From Pogonophryne albipinna (lineage: Eukaryota > Chordata > Actinopteri > Perciformes > Artedidraconidae): 64,000 bases of DNA. The notes below the pieces were generated by a model. It searched no databases and was not told where the DNA came from. It worked only from the letters and a program-made list of their open reading frames with translations. The position numbers and the translations under genes were made by a program. Shown one piece after another: positions 13,879 through 26,700 of this stretch. The stretch covers positions 16,762,925 through 16,826,924 of the forward strand of contig CM053253.1 in NCBI GenBank assembly GCA_028583405.1, read 5' to 3'. The number at the start of each line of letters is the position of its first letter. The first letter of the stretch is position 1.

Positions 13879-16318
13879 AGATGTAATCCTTTATGAACAT
13901 TGTGGTCACATGTATTGCACTTTTGGGACATAAAAACACAAAGACAGCTAAATATGCACAACCTGCTACCTTTTTTACACACACACACACACACACTGAT
14001 TTGGAGGCAGGTGAAGAAGAGAGCCCACAGATTTTGTATTTGTGGCAGATATAGATGTTTTATCAGGCGTTTCACAGTCGAGACACAAGACAAGGTCATA
14101 AATAATATCCAACACCTGACAAGATACGCACAGCAGTAGTCTCAACAACGACATGTGGCATAGGAGGGCAAAGCAAAGAGGAAAACTGACTGAGCCCAGA
14201 AAAAAAAGAGTACATAACAGCGAAAGAGAGACAAACACAATCAAAGACCTCTGTTTTTGTTGTTTGTAAATCAAAATGCAATCACTTGACATTTAGAGCG
14301 GAAATATGCTAACATAATAATTCAAACGGTGTCATTTGAAAGTGCAGCCGACACAAAATAGCCTGTTTTGTACCTGGAAGCAGTAAATAACACATTTTAT
14401 CACTGTCCTAGCAACAAACAATACAGGGAACCTCATTTCTGCTATTCCCTATGTCATACCCTTGGTGTAGTTTTTGATATTTTCTAAATGTCAGACTTGA
14501 TGCTGTGAATATGAAGTCAATGTCTTGAACCCCTCTTTTACAATTACAGTGAAAAAGCACTGTGTGTCTGTGCTTGTCTTCTTTTTTTTCCAAGGTAAAT
14601 TTGTGGGCAGATTGACTACACTCTATAAATGGATCTAGGCAGCTGGTGTCACTGTTTCAGTAATAAAATGACCAGCAATAGTACTAGTTCTCTCATAGGA
14701 ATATCAGAGGTTGATGTAGAATATGTTTGGCTTCTTTTGGGGGGGGGTACTAACATCTGGATCAGAGGGAACTAAAGCACAACAGGAGTCTAAGGGACCT
14801 CAGGGTCTTGTGTAGTTATGCACTGATAGGCTACCAATTATGCTATATAATTTCACCCATATTGTCTAATATTTATATAACTAAATGTCTTTTTTGTAAG
14901 TCTTAGCACAAATGCATGTATTAAATTGGTTAAGCTTTTGAGATGGCTCCATATTAAGATGATTAAATACATTTTTCAAAAGATCATTATACATTTTGCT
15001 GCTAGTTTGACAGTTTTTTGTCTACTTAAACAGAAAAAACAAACAAATGTTTGACAACAGCTACATGTGGGCAGACATAATATTGGACCAATTCCTGTAT
15101 TGCTTTTTGAAATATGCTCTTGGCTGTTATGGAAAATACGCTCTTACGCATTTCTAGCCCTGTCTGTGCTCTTGGTTAACATTTTATTTCATCTATGCGG
15201 AGTAGTGGGGGCTTAGTCTGCTGTGACTGAAGCTGCTCCACCCGGCCTTGGAGAAACCACACCAGTGATATCATCCACCTAAAACCAGACCTAACTGTCT
15301 GTGTAGCTTCTGAATGACATTCAAGATAAAAAAAAAGCCAACAGGAAGGTACCAGATAGCAGGTTAGCAGAAAAAAACATCACCGTCCATATTTACAAAG
15401 ATCAACTTTGATAGGATTTGATGACGGGTAATTCTAAAGTTAAATGTTTGGGCTGTGAGTCGAGAGGACAGACAGAATAGCAAATGTTTTTGGTGGCAGA
15501 GATCTGTGGATGGCTCATCCTGTGTCCTCTGTGTCTCTGTTACAACAGGCTTTCCTGTTTTCAGTTATCCAGAAGAGAAAGTAAATACAATCCTTTGAAA
15601 CACCAAGGAGGACAAAAAGTACAAACATCAAGTTTCCTAACCACATAGAGTACACATACTCAACAACTTTTAAAAATGCCCGCTGAGTTTAGGGAAGAAA
15701 GAACGTTGACAGCTATAAAGACTATTGAAAGCATACTGTTGTTCACACAGGAGGTTAGGATACAACAGGACAACAACGAGAAAGAGTGAGAGAGGAGAGT
15801 GAGGAAAAGAGAAAGACAGACTGAGGGAGAAAGAGAACAAGAAGACAGCTTCACTGGTTCTGCCAAACAATGGTCAAATATTACAAAATATTCTATTAAC
15901 AATATTCACAAAGAACCTGGGCACAGGACACATTCGTATCAGAAATTCTCAGCAAACGCCTTGTGCTTTTATTAGAAGTGATTTTAATTCAAAATGTACT
16001 TTTGTGTTTTTGGTTTCTTTGTTAGAGAATTTAGTTAGTTGAGGTCTGTAGGGCTGTAGCAGCCAAAATGGAGAACGTAAATAATGGGGAAGGAGGGGGG
16101 AATTCACAAAACTATAAAACAAATACATCTCTTTTTACTCCAGCAACAGGCACATTTTGTGTAAAAGGCTTGTAGCTGAGAATTTCGGAAATAAATGTGT
16201 ACAATGGACCCTTCAGAATGGCAGCAAATCAAATATACCATATACTGAGCCATAGAGATTTCCAGAAGAATTGAAACACAAGTTCAATCAACTGAGACAA
16301 ACACAGTCTCACACACGC

Positions 16319-16360
<42 letters not shown>

Positions 16361-17047
16361 GCCTTCTATCCAAAACATCACAATTCCTCTATCTAGCAAA
16401 AAGTCACATACACTCATTCACAAATATGAAACTCATTGGTAACGCCATCACAGACCACCACCTACCATATTTCTTCTTTTAAAGGATTTTTACTAAGGTG
16501 GAATAATTTCGGACCTGAAAAGGAATATTTATCTTATCTATCGAACAGGTGAGTGGACCAAAATGAATAAAGAAAATAGGGCAAGGTTACATCTGTGGAA
16601 AAAGGCTTTGATAAAGTATAATTTTTTCTTATATATATATATATCTCCTGCTAAAAATAGACCATGAGTCAAACTGAAGCAGAAATCATAAAAAGGTGCT
16701 GTGTGCACAGTGTGCCCACCTCCGACACTTGGGAGACACGCTCTCACACGTCTCCTCATCCAAAACGTATCCATACACATTTTCACCTCTCTTTCACCCA
16801 CACATACACGCACACACACATGCGTGCCAACCAATGACATGAATACACTGTATCTAAAAGCCGTCCTCTGTGTGTTCAGGCAGTCCATGTCGTTACAGTA
16901 CATGACCAGCAGAGGGCAGGCTCCACCACGGCCAAACTTGGACTCTGAATGCCTTTCCTCCATCGCTCCCAGTCCTCCTCTGTCCCTCAGTCTGTCTCAA
17001 TGAGTCTTTTTAATGTCTTTCTATGTGAGGCTCCTGCACGCTAGTCT
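13879..17047. other. convergent 3' region between the GPCR and kcnd3
   Basis: Holds both 3' UTRs. Possible polyadenylation signals are AATAAA at 14662-14667 (plus, GPCR) and the minus-strand copies at 15968-15973 and 15183-15188 (kcnd3). There is an AC-rich tract at 16313-16357. Nothing else is identifiable. Confidence 0.5.
16313..16357. repeat. (AC)n microsatellite, 45 bp
   Basis: A CA tract with two CG interruptions at the left edge, probably in the kcnd3 3' UTR. Confidence 0.9.
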
Positions 17048-17204
17048 TCACAGTGTGGACACCTTCACAACGTTCTGGTGGGTCAGATCGCCATCAGGAG
17101 TCGTCACTGGCGGTGTGGGAATGCTGATTATGGCTGTGGTGATCTGGTTGCTCTGGCAGTTCAGGGAGGCTGGCTCATCTACTCGCATGTTCAGGCTGGA
17201 GCGG
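17048..17204 (-). CDS. kcnd3: kcnd3 last coding exon and stop
   Basis: Starts in the split Ser codon of TSRSSLN, includes [15 protein letters not shown], and stops after VVKVSTL (TGA at 17050-17048). Mammalian Kv4.3 ends VVKVSAL. Confidence 0.95.
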
Positions 17205-20141
17205 CTACAGGAGGATGAAAAAGAAAGGCTTGGGATAGTTTCTCTATGTTGAAACCCATTGGTTCATGTCCGAGATAAGTAGGAAAAAAGGACAATAGAA
17301 ACCCTTCTGTTACCCCTTTTTAACTGAAAGCACAACTCTTAATTTGCCACTGCAGTGAATGGGTCCTCATGTTTTATGGAGCTTTAAATAAACCCAGGTG
17401 TTAATGGTGATTTTAGTGTTAAACCAATTCAGAATCAACACCTCACTCTGCTCTTCATAGCTCTTAGCTGCTAATGAAACTCTGATCAGTTGTGTTCTTT
17501 AAATAAGTTTAGAAACAACGGAGAGCCTTAGCAACAATTATCCTTGCACTTGGACAAATCTGAATGTATTCTTTTAAGTAAGGGACATAACCAGTTTTCT
17601 CTTAACTAAGATTAAGGGGAACTTGTTCTGTTTCTTATCTTCAGGAGACAACTAAGAAGAACAAAATATAAGCTTCAAAAAGCAAAGGACAAACTAATGA
17701 GGTTGTCTAATCCACAAACGCTTATTAGCAAATGACATTTTGAAAATTAAATTGGCTTCCTGTTGAAGGTAAAGTGCCACATTAAAAACTAATAATGGTC
17801 TTCAATAGTTTACAAGGTCTTTGTGCAAATTATTTCCCTGGGTATATTCAGATTGTTTGGGATCTCATGGCTGGTGTATCTAACCTGAAACAACCCCTTC
17901 TAAAAAGTGAAGTAGGGAGAAGAACATTTTTCTACAGTGGGAGGAGGATCGGAATAATATTTCAAGGTAATTAATATTCCCATTCTCTGAAAAGAAAAAC
18001 AGCTGAACAAATGGATGCCAAATAAAAATGGTAAAATACACTATTCTGGAATTTTGGGTATCTTTTTTTATAGTAGTAAGGATAGCATGTCATCCACTCT
18101 TCATTTGCTTCTTAGTAAACACATTTTTTAAAATCCTATTTAGTTTCCAGATTATCTTCATGGGCACACTAGAGAGTGAACAACTCTTTATTGGCACAAT
18201 TGTGATTTACAGTATATATCTGAGTAACAGATTTCATGTCATAGATCACTTGAACATCATTGAGTTGAAGTAGTTAAAGTCAAAAGTTAAAGTAGTAAAA
18301 GGTAGTAGTGCTTGCCCTGTCCCCTGATGGCCGGGCTCACCTGGTGCTGAGGGGCCGGATGTGGATGGTGCTGAGCTCCTGCAGGCCTTGTTGGTGTGTG
18401 TGTTTGTATGTCAGAGGCTGCATGAGCGCAGGGGCACTGGTGTTTTGTAAAGGGGTGTGGTGCTTCTTGCTTCGGCGGCTGCAGCAGGTGCCCGTCACGC
18501 CATCTTGGCTGGAGAGGGAGGGGCTTTGAGAAGGGTAGTTCTGAAGCCCCGCCTCCAGGTAGCTCTGCTGGTAATACTGCTCGTCCACAAACTCATGGTT
18601 CTGACGAAGAAAGAGAGAGTCATAAAAGAGACGTGACATCTACAACATTTGTATTTATGACCATGTAGTGTATATGACTTGCTTCAAAGCCTTTCTGCCT
18701 CAAAGCATGGGTCAAAAAGTCTTCTGAGAATGTGTGATTATTTCTTATAAAGGCATATGTGGTTGGACCAAATCAAATATATTTTTGTGTATTGGAGCTC
18801 AGAATCTATTTTCCATAGACAGTTTCTCAAAGCAGCTACAATCTCTACTTTAATATCAACAATGGATCATGACTACTTGAAGGAGACATGTGTTGCTCCT
18901 AGCAATGAACCAACAAATAATTATTGACTATTACAGTTTTTCTCGATTGCTAACACACTAAAATTATACACAAAGCACAATTATTTTAACTGACACTCAA
19001 AGAGCAAAACATCGGCTCAAATCTCCGAAACTCTAAACACGTTTTCAGCTTTTCACACAATTTGCAAATCAACATGGCACTTTTTGCAAACCACAGGAAT
19101 CTGACAGAGAGGCTGGACACAGGGTTCAGCCTAATCCAAGCCGATTTACTGTCGCCTCTGTAATCCGGACACTTAGACTTGAAAACAGGTTAGTTACCAG
19201 TTTGTAGCTCTGCATAATTCATGATATATCAGTGCTTATATCTGTTGTGTGAAACGTATTTACTTCATTACTGTAATTGAGTTGTTGGCATGTTGCATAC
19301 TATAACTGTACAAAAATCCTGCACAATGTACTGTGGTAGACTTACTTGTATGCAACACAGACACTGACCAACCACTATATCTTTGTTGTTTATCTGAAGG
19401 ACTGAGAAACAAAGAGGTGCAGGTGGAAGGCTAAGGATGTTCAATGAGGAACAGGAAGCAGCAGTTACAAACTGGGTTTTGGCAAACAATGCCATCACCC
19501 TTAGAGAGATCCGAAGCATAATAGCTATGTGCTGAGATGCATGTTGCACAATGTTATCTTTGAATAAAATGTGATTTTTTTCAACAACTCATTTGTATTT
19601 CTTCATTGACTGTATTTCTGTAAACTCAAGCAATCTTTCTCTGAAGAAACCTCTCTGTACAGAGCATAGCCCATAACAGATGGAAGTGCTTTAGATTATG
19701 CTCAGCAGTGTGTAGTTGGGTGGTCAAACCATCTAGTATTAAGAATGAAGTGTGTTATATTTGGTGCTAAAGTTTGCATTTGAAAAGTGTTTATGTAGTT
19801 TTGAGTGCAGTTCTTCACTTAGCAGGAGAAATGAGGTGTTTTGCACTTTGGGTGAGTGGTTTTGTGAATTGTGTTTAGTGTTCTGAGAAACTGAGCAATT
19901 TAAAAATAAATGTGTGTTAGCAATCGAGAAAAACTAAATAAAAATTGATGGACACAAACAAGACTTTTAAGAATTGATGTTGCTCCTCTGCTCAATGATT
20001 AAATAAGCAGATAATATTACTCCAGCATTGTGTTGACAGCTCCTCTCAGCTGCCCTCAAGTGTACAAAATAAATCATTTATTCCAGGTTTAACTTTACTC
20101 TCATGCTCCATTTTAATAAAATATACCATGTGAGGAATGAG

Positions 20142-20220
<79 letters not shown>

Positions 20221-20708
20221 AGCATAATATGATTGATTATTTTGTTTGCTAAGCTCTGAGTTTTGCCAGGCTGAAACAGACAGTGTGTCTGTACCACATA
20301 CACAGGTGTGTATCATAAAGGCAGTGTACCGGACATCACGCTAGAGTGGGCTGCAGTCGCCCGTGCACGTACACATATATAAACAACATTAAGCATGGCT
20401 GTCAGTTATACAGTATGCAACTAATGAGCCAGCGCTATGCAATACAAAATGTGATTATTGCACAATCTAGGAACATTTTTTAGTTCATGTGTTTGATGCT
20501 AAAACAAAAACAAAGGTTGTATAATTACTTTAGATTTATTGCTAATGGATATTTTTTACAATAAAAGGTTGAATGTGTGTCTGTGTGTGTACGGTGTGTG
20601 TGTACACTCACGGTGGTTTTCTCCAGACAGTGCAGCAGGTGGTGGTGCTGGCTCTCTAGTAGAGAGGTGGACTTGGTTAACAGCTGCTCCTCCTCAGTGG
20701 AACTCTGC

Positions 20709-20740
<32 letters not shown>

Positions 20741-23700
20741 TCAAATAAGTGTAATACAGCTGTTTTATTTTGTATCAGATGTGGGGGGGATGCACGGCTG
20801 GCTGCTGTCTTAAGTACCTGTTCTGAAAGGTTCATCTTGTATGGAAGTTGCTTCATTGGAAAAGGAGACAAAAGAAACACACAGGTAGAGTTTTACTGAT
20901 GGTCACAGTTAGCACTGAGAACAGACAGCGGTCAAGGCCGCAGTGCTGCCAGTGAGACACAGGAAACATTACTATTCTGGCCCCCAGAGGCTTGTCTGAT
21001 AACATTAGTGGAGCCAGTGCATTGATCTGTGCTGCAAGTGAGACATCTCGCACAGTTCACTCCTAGTGCATAAACACTGTACATATAAAACATTCCATCG
21101 TGACATTTCGCCTCCATTCCTGTTATTGCAAGGGCTGGCTACAGGCAGCTCCGTAATGACTTGTTTTCCATATTCATACTTTTCTATGCCGTGGCCTGTT
21201 TATGTATTCATTTGTTTGGGTATCTGGGCGTGAAGTGGGCGCCTTTTCCTAGTTCTGTGGGGGTTTGGATACGAAGCTCATTTTAGCGGTGAGCTGAGGA
21301 ATAAGGGGAATAAGTGGACTGCTGGGATCATTCAAGAAAGTAAAGAAAAAGACAAAACAACAAACATAACATTTGATTGAAAACTCTGCGGTTCATTGCT
21401 TTTTTTGTCAGTACAGTATTTATTTTATTGTTATATTAGTTAATACTTTGACTTGTCAATTCTTTAGGACTTTGAAAAAAATGCTTGCTCTGTGCCCAAA
21501 ATAAAGATCATATTGAAGAAACATGAACACAAATATGATTTAAGGCTTTTATCGTATGTGCTGTTTGTTAAGTAATGCTTTGATCAAATTCCTTTGTAAT
21601 TGATATTACACAACATATTTGCACTGGGGACTTGTGGTAAATAATAATAATAAAGCTTTATTTATACATGCAACTGAAAGTGCTTTACAAAATGACACAT
21701 CACAAGTTAAAAACAAACAACAAGAAATTCCCCTCAGATTATTTGTTAAGAACTTTAAAAAGGTAAATATAACATTTGTAAATATTCTAATAACATCGAA
21801 GTATGGTTTTGGGAAGAGCTAATAACTTGAGAACATAGATGATTCTGCATGATGTTACAAACACTAGCCACGGTAGCCTTAGTTTGAGCCTAGGAATATT
21901 TCTCCCCAGTATACTGCAGAATGCCATCATTGTTCTTGTCAGAAGTAAAGCAATGTTTCACATATACAGACTTTCAATATGTTGCATCAGTCTTCCCAAG
22001 CAGAACCTGTGGTTGAGCTGTTTATATACAAAATACTGCCCTGATCCTGCATGCTCCACAGCGTCCCCGTAAGGAAAGTAAAATGCCATGTTTGGAAGAT
22101 TGGTAGTAGCAATTTTCTGTTTGTTAAGAGGGGCGGCCGGCGTTGCAAGCAGAAGCTTCTTTGCTGATTTCAGAGCTGATGTCTCGGTTTGTCTTTGCCA
22201 AGATGCTCACCTGTTTTCACGCTGTTTATCTGTACCTAACACAGCAGTAAAACACAGGTGTTTACCCTGAGTTATTCCTGTCTTTCTCTAAACATTCGAC
22301 CTAGCCCAGATCAGCAGTCTGTCTGGAGGCGGCGATGGCTCACCACCCAGGTGGCCACCATACTGTAGAGGCTGGAAACAGCTTGATCTGCTGAGCGACA
22401 AAACGCACTGTGTCACTCTGCATGGTGCTGTACATGTTGCTGGTAAATAGCTGCCTCAGAATTATACTTAACTTGGACAACAGTTCATATTTTATTGAGC
22501 AGGCATTAATATTTAAATTAGTTGTTAACTGTTGACTTTTGGCAGCCAGTCTTGCAGTCCCTAGCAGCACTGGAACTCCAGTCGACACCAACGCAATGAA
22601 TGTGATGGAAAGACACATAATATATTGAATAAATAACTATCTATTAAAGTAAGTAAAGGTCTTGAAGTACTCATAATGTTGCACTTGCATGTTGCTAAAG
22701 AAAAAGCTATGCTTGTTAGTGAAGTGATGAAACTACTTCAACAAGAACACACTGAAGAGGTTCATGCATTGCTCTATAGAGTAATGAAGTTCCCCATATT
22801 ATCTGATCATTCATTTGTGAAATTGGCATCCCTATAATGAAGTGTGCACTCTACAAGATATAAACCTTTAAAAATAATTCTCGTAACATAATACATATAT
22901 GGAACTTAATCGAGTCTTTCCTAACGGTTTACCTTATAATTGTTGTGTAAAGAAGTAATTTAAGTAAGTAAAACTTAAATAAAACATTCAATAAAGCAAC
23001 ATTTATTAGATACTTTGCAGGCAAGCTTTACAATTAGCTTCCAGCCTCTGCAGCATATTGTCTTTTAAGGAAATCAATAGGATCAATAGGATACTTAACC
23101 CTATCTTAGGTTCAAGCACCAGTGCCATTCAGATGTTGTCCTAACTTATGCTTTGGAAGACAGAGACACATTTAGATAGAGGTAGAAGGAGATGGAAGCA
23201 CTTGTTTTTGTTGTTGCGCTGTCAGCCGTGGGCCACTACGGTGCTTGTGAACCGCAACATTTTGGTGAGGCAAAGAACATCATTGAGTTGTGTTTACATT
23301 TCCTGCTGCATGCCTGAAGCATGTTCCTCAGCTGGGCAGCTGGGCTCAGAGATGCTCACATCAGAAGCTCTGCTTATTGAATAAGATTGCAGTTAGCTGC
23401 TCAGATGGGAAGCTGGCTGCTTTCTAAGAATCCCTGATTAAAGGACGGGCAACCCAGGCCTGCATCCAATGACTTAGTTATTGCCCGCTCAGAAATCCTC
23501 AGCGTTGTTATTCCAAGGAGTCGCAGTGGGCAAGCTATCTGAATCGTAAATACATTTTTTTTTAAATGATGTCAAATGTGTTAATACTGAGGAAAACTGC
23601 TATAAGAAACAGGTGAAGCATGGTGTCTGAGATGCAGGGGCTGGTCTTACCGTGAACTCCAGAGCTTCGTTGAACAGGCCATTGCGTTTGCTATGGAGGA

Positions 23701-26700
23701 AGGCATTGGAGGTTCCCGTCTTGGCTATTCGTATTCTCGCCAAACGTGCTTTCTGCAAAGAGCAAGAGACCAAAAGAATCACATGTTAGTCAGTGCCTCG
23801 ACAACATCCTATGTGAGAAGGATTGGGTATATAACCTGACACATCCTCCCACTAACTTGAGCTACAGCACTTTTTTTTTTTTTAACTTAAAAGGTAAAAT
23901 GACACACAAACAGAGAGAACAGTGCCTGTACGGAGACGATCTACATAGTAATCAAATATTGCTTGTTTTTTTTACGACTCCTTTGTTATGTACCTTAACC
24001 ATTTTTTTGTCAAAGCACTTAAGATATTCATTGCTATCGGGATGTTAAGAGCATTCCATGGAATATAACAAAAAGTGTATCTCGAGCCGGTTTCTGAAAC
24101 TTACTACCTTTAAAGGGGGGTTAGGTAAGTTTCAGAAACCGGCTCGAGTGCACTAAAATTTGAAAGTACACAGCCGAAAAGAATCCGCCCCTTCCTTCAG
24201 ACTTCCTTACAGAGCACCTCCTCCAACACACATGAACGCGCACATGACGTCAGCAGACTGGTGAAAGTGGCCGCCTGTTGCTGGCGAGTCATTGAAGTAC
24301 TGCTGCAATGCACGCCCAATGACGGCACGAGATACATTTGTGCGGGCACGAGATACATTTGTGCGTGCACGAGATGGAAGGCTGACAGACAGCGCGGCAA
24401 TCCAATCCGTTTAGCCGGCCTAAACGGATTGGTTGTACTTTTTACAGTATTACGGGTTCCACAGATGACATTTTTTTATGGATTTAAGATATTCATTGCT
24501 ATCGGGATGTTAAGAGCATTCCATGGAATATAACAAAAAGTGTATCTCGAGCCGGTTTCTCAAACTTACATTTGACACACACAAGTCTTCCATTACTTTC
24601 AACTTGTATCTTATTTTCTCCATTATTCTCACTAGGGGTGTGTAACGGTATCCGTATTCGTCCCGTACCGTCACGGTTCGGACGTCACGGTTCGGCACAT
24701 GCAGCCACACGACGAATACGCCTTTTTTTTACGAGTGGGAAAAAAGTCTGTCAGGGCAGTATCCACTACACTATTTATAATCCAGAGGGCGGTGTTGCGC
24801 CTAAAAACTGTTTGCCAGCCGCCTTTAAACAACAAATGAAGAACAAGAAGAAACAACAAAACGAACAAATACAAGAAGAAGAAAAGTTAGTATTGCGAGT
24901 TCAGATAACACACAGAAGCTAGAACCCATCTGCTTCTTTTAAATCAGCTGTGTGGGAACATTTCGGGTTCCCTGTGGTCTACAATAACGATGGAGTGCGA
25001 GTGGTGGATCGGACGAGGACGGTGTGTCGGCGTTATTAGACAGCGGTACGGTATGCTAATTATGCATTTGGGACTTTTCTTTTTCTTGTTGTACCGAACC
25101 CGTACCGAACCGTGACCCCCAAACCGAGGTACGTACCGAACCGTGAATTCTGTGAACCGTTACACCCCTAATATTAACCCATTGTCTATAGCTAGGTGTT
25201 TCCGCCTTTAGCCAGTTTTTAGTGATAGCCTTCTTTCCAGCAGCTAGGAGGATCTTGATCAGGTATTGATCTCCGACATGTACAGATCCTTCCATATGTC
25301 CCAGGTGTAATATCAAAGGGATTCTATAGCCTAATACCTTGCATATAACAGAGTGTACACAGTCCCAGAAAGGTTGCATTTTACTGCAGCTCCGAAACAC
25401 ATGTGTACGGTGAGGTTCCAGATGTTTACGAAGTCTCCAGCTTGATTGTCGAGTGTTTGTTTGTTTCCTACTGATTTTGGGTGTGTAAAAGAGACAAATT
25501 TGTTTTTTCCACAGAAATTCTCTCCATCCGTGTGACTGAGCTACAGCACTTTTACATGCTTAATGTCTTAGTTGTGTCTTATAGATCAAATCAAACATGT
25601 GCTACTAAAGCATTCGCTCTGATCTCCTGTGATAAATTCACTCTGATCTTCTCGGATAGTAATGAATGATTTATGGTGACTACACGATAACACAGTCCTT
25701 GGGTTGAAAAACAGTTAGAGAGGAATCTCGGACTAAACCCTGTGTGAATTAAGCAGCTATGTTTCATTCTGCATTTAAATATTACATTTATTTGGAGTTC
25801 TATGTGTGCTGCCTTGACAACGCCTTCGTTTATCAAAAATAAATCAAGATAGTGTATTGGTAGTGTCGTTTTGAATGCATATTTTGTCATAAGACCCGTG
25901 CAGCTCGGTTAGTGCAGAGTCCAGACGCTTTTCTCTCCTTATCCCTCTCTCTCACGCTGTCAAATCTCTCCTTTGAGGCAGTCAGCAACAGAGATGAACA
26001 CGAAGAAGAAAAGGAATAGGAAGGAGAACAGATACAGTCTGGTCCTTGGAGTGATTTCTTTATGCATCAGTAGCTTTGAAACCGTGGAAGGATTGTACTC
26101 CAACGTCCTGGTTTTAGCTCTCCCCGAAGTGCACTGTGCCTTACTAAATGTGTGTGTGAAAACATGTCTGAGTGAGTGCACATTCATTGTGTGCGCAGGC
26201 CTGTGTGTGATACATGTGTGTCTCAATCAATCTCTCAGTAACCAGAACAACTGCTTTTACAGGATAGTGTAATCTGAGTCACTCGGTCCTCAAAGGCCCG
26301 CCATTTTCCTGTCAAAGTCGAGCGCTGGGTGTCACGCTGGCTTCAGTTACAAAGTGTGTGTGTTTCTCTTGCTTCACTTCCTGCATTTTAAAATCGAATG
26401 AGGGATTCATTGAGGGGAAATTGGAAGAAGGATAATGTGAGCTGTTTAAACGATGAGCAAAGAGAGAGCTCTTTAGTAGGGGACCCATACACAGCTAGCG
26501 GGGGTTAATAGAGTGTGTGGATTTGTGTTTGCATATCTCTATGGGTGCTTATGCACGCCTCGTCTTCATAGAGGAATTTCCATACATTTTCTTAAGAGGC
26601 CTATAGAATAACAGCAGAAATACCTAGCTCAGTATGAGTATGGTAATGTATGGTAATTTAAGCTAACCCCTCACTTGAGTTCCATTTAAAACATGGTAAT

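Noticed and set aside
24019..24560. Terminal-repeat retrotransposon in miniature (77-bp direct repeats)
   Set aside because: The right-hand repeat is the end of an element with its own inverted terminus at 24125, so two DNA-transposon copies explain the structure better.
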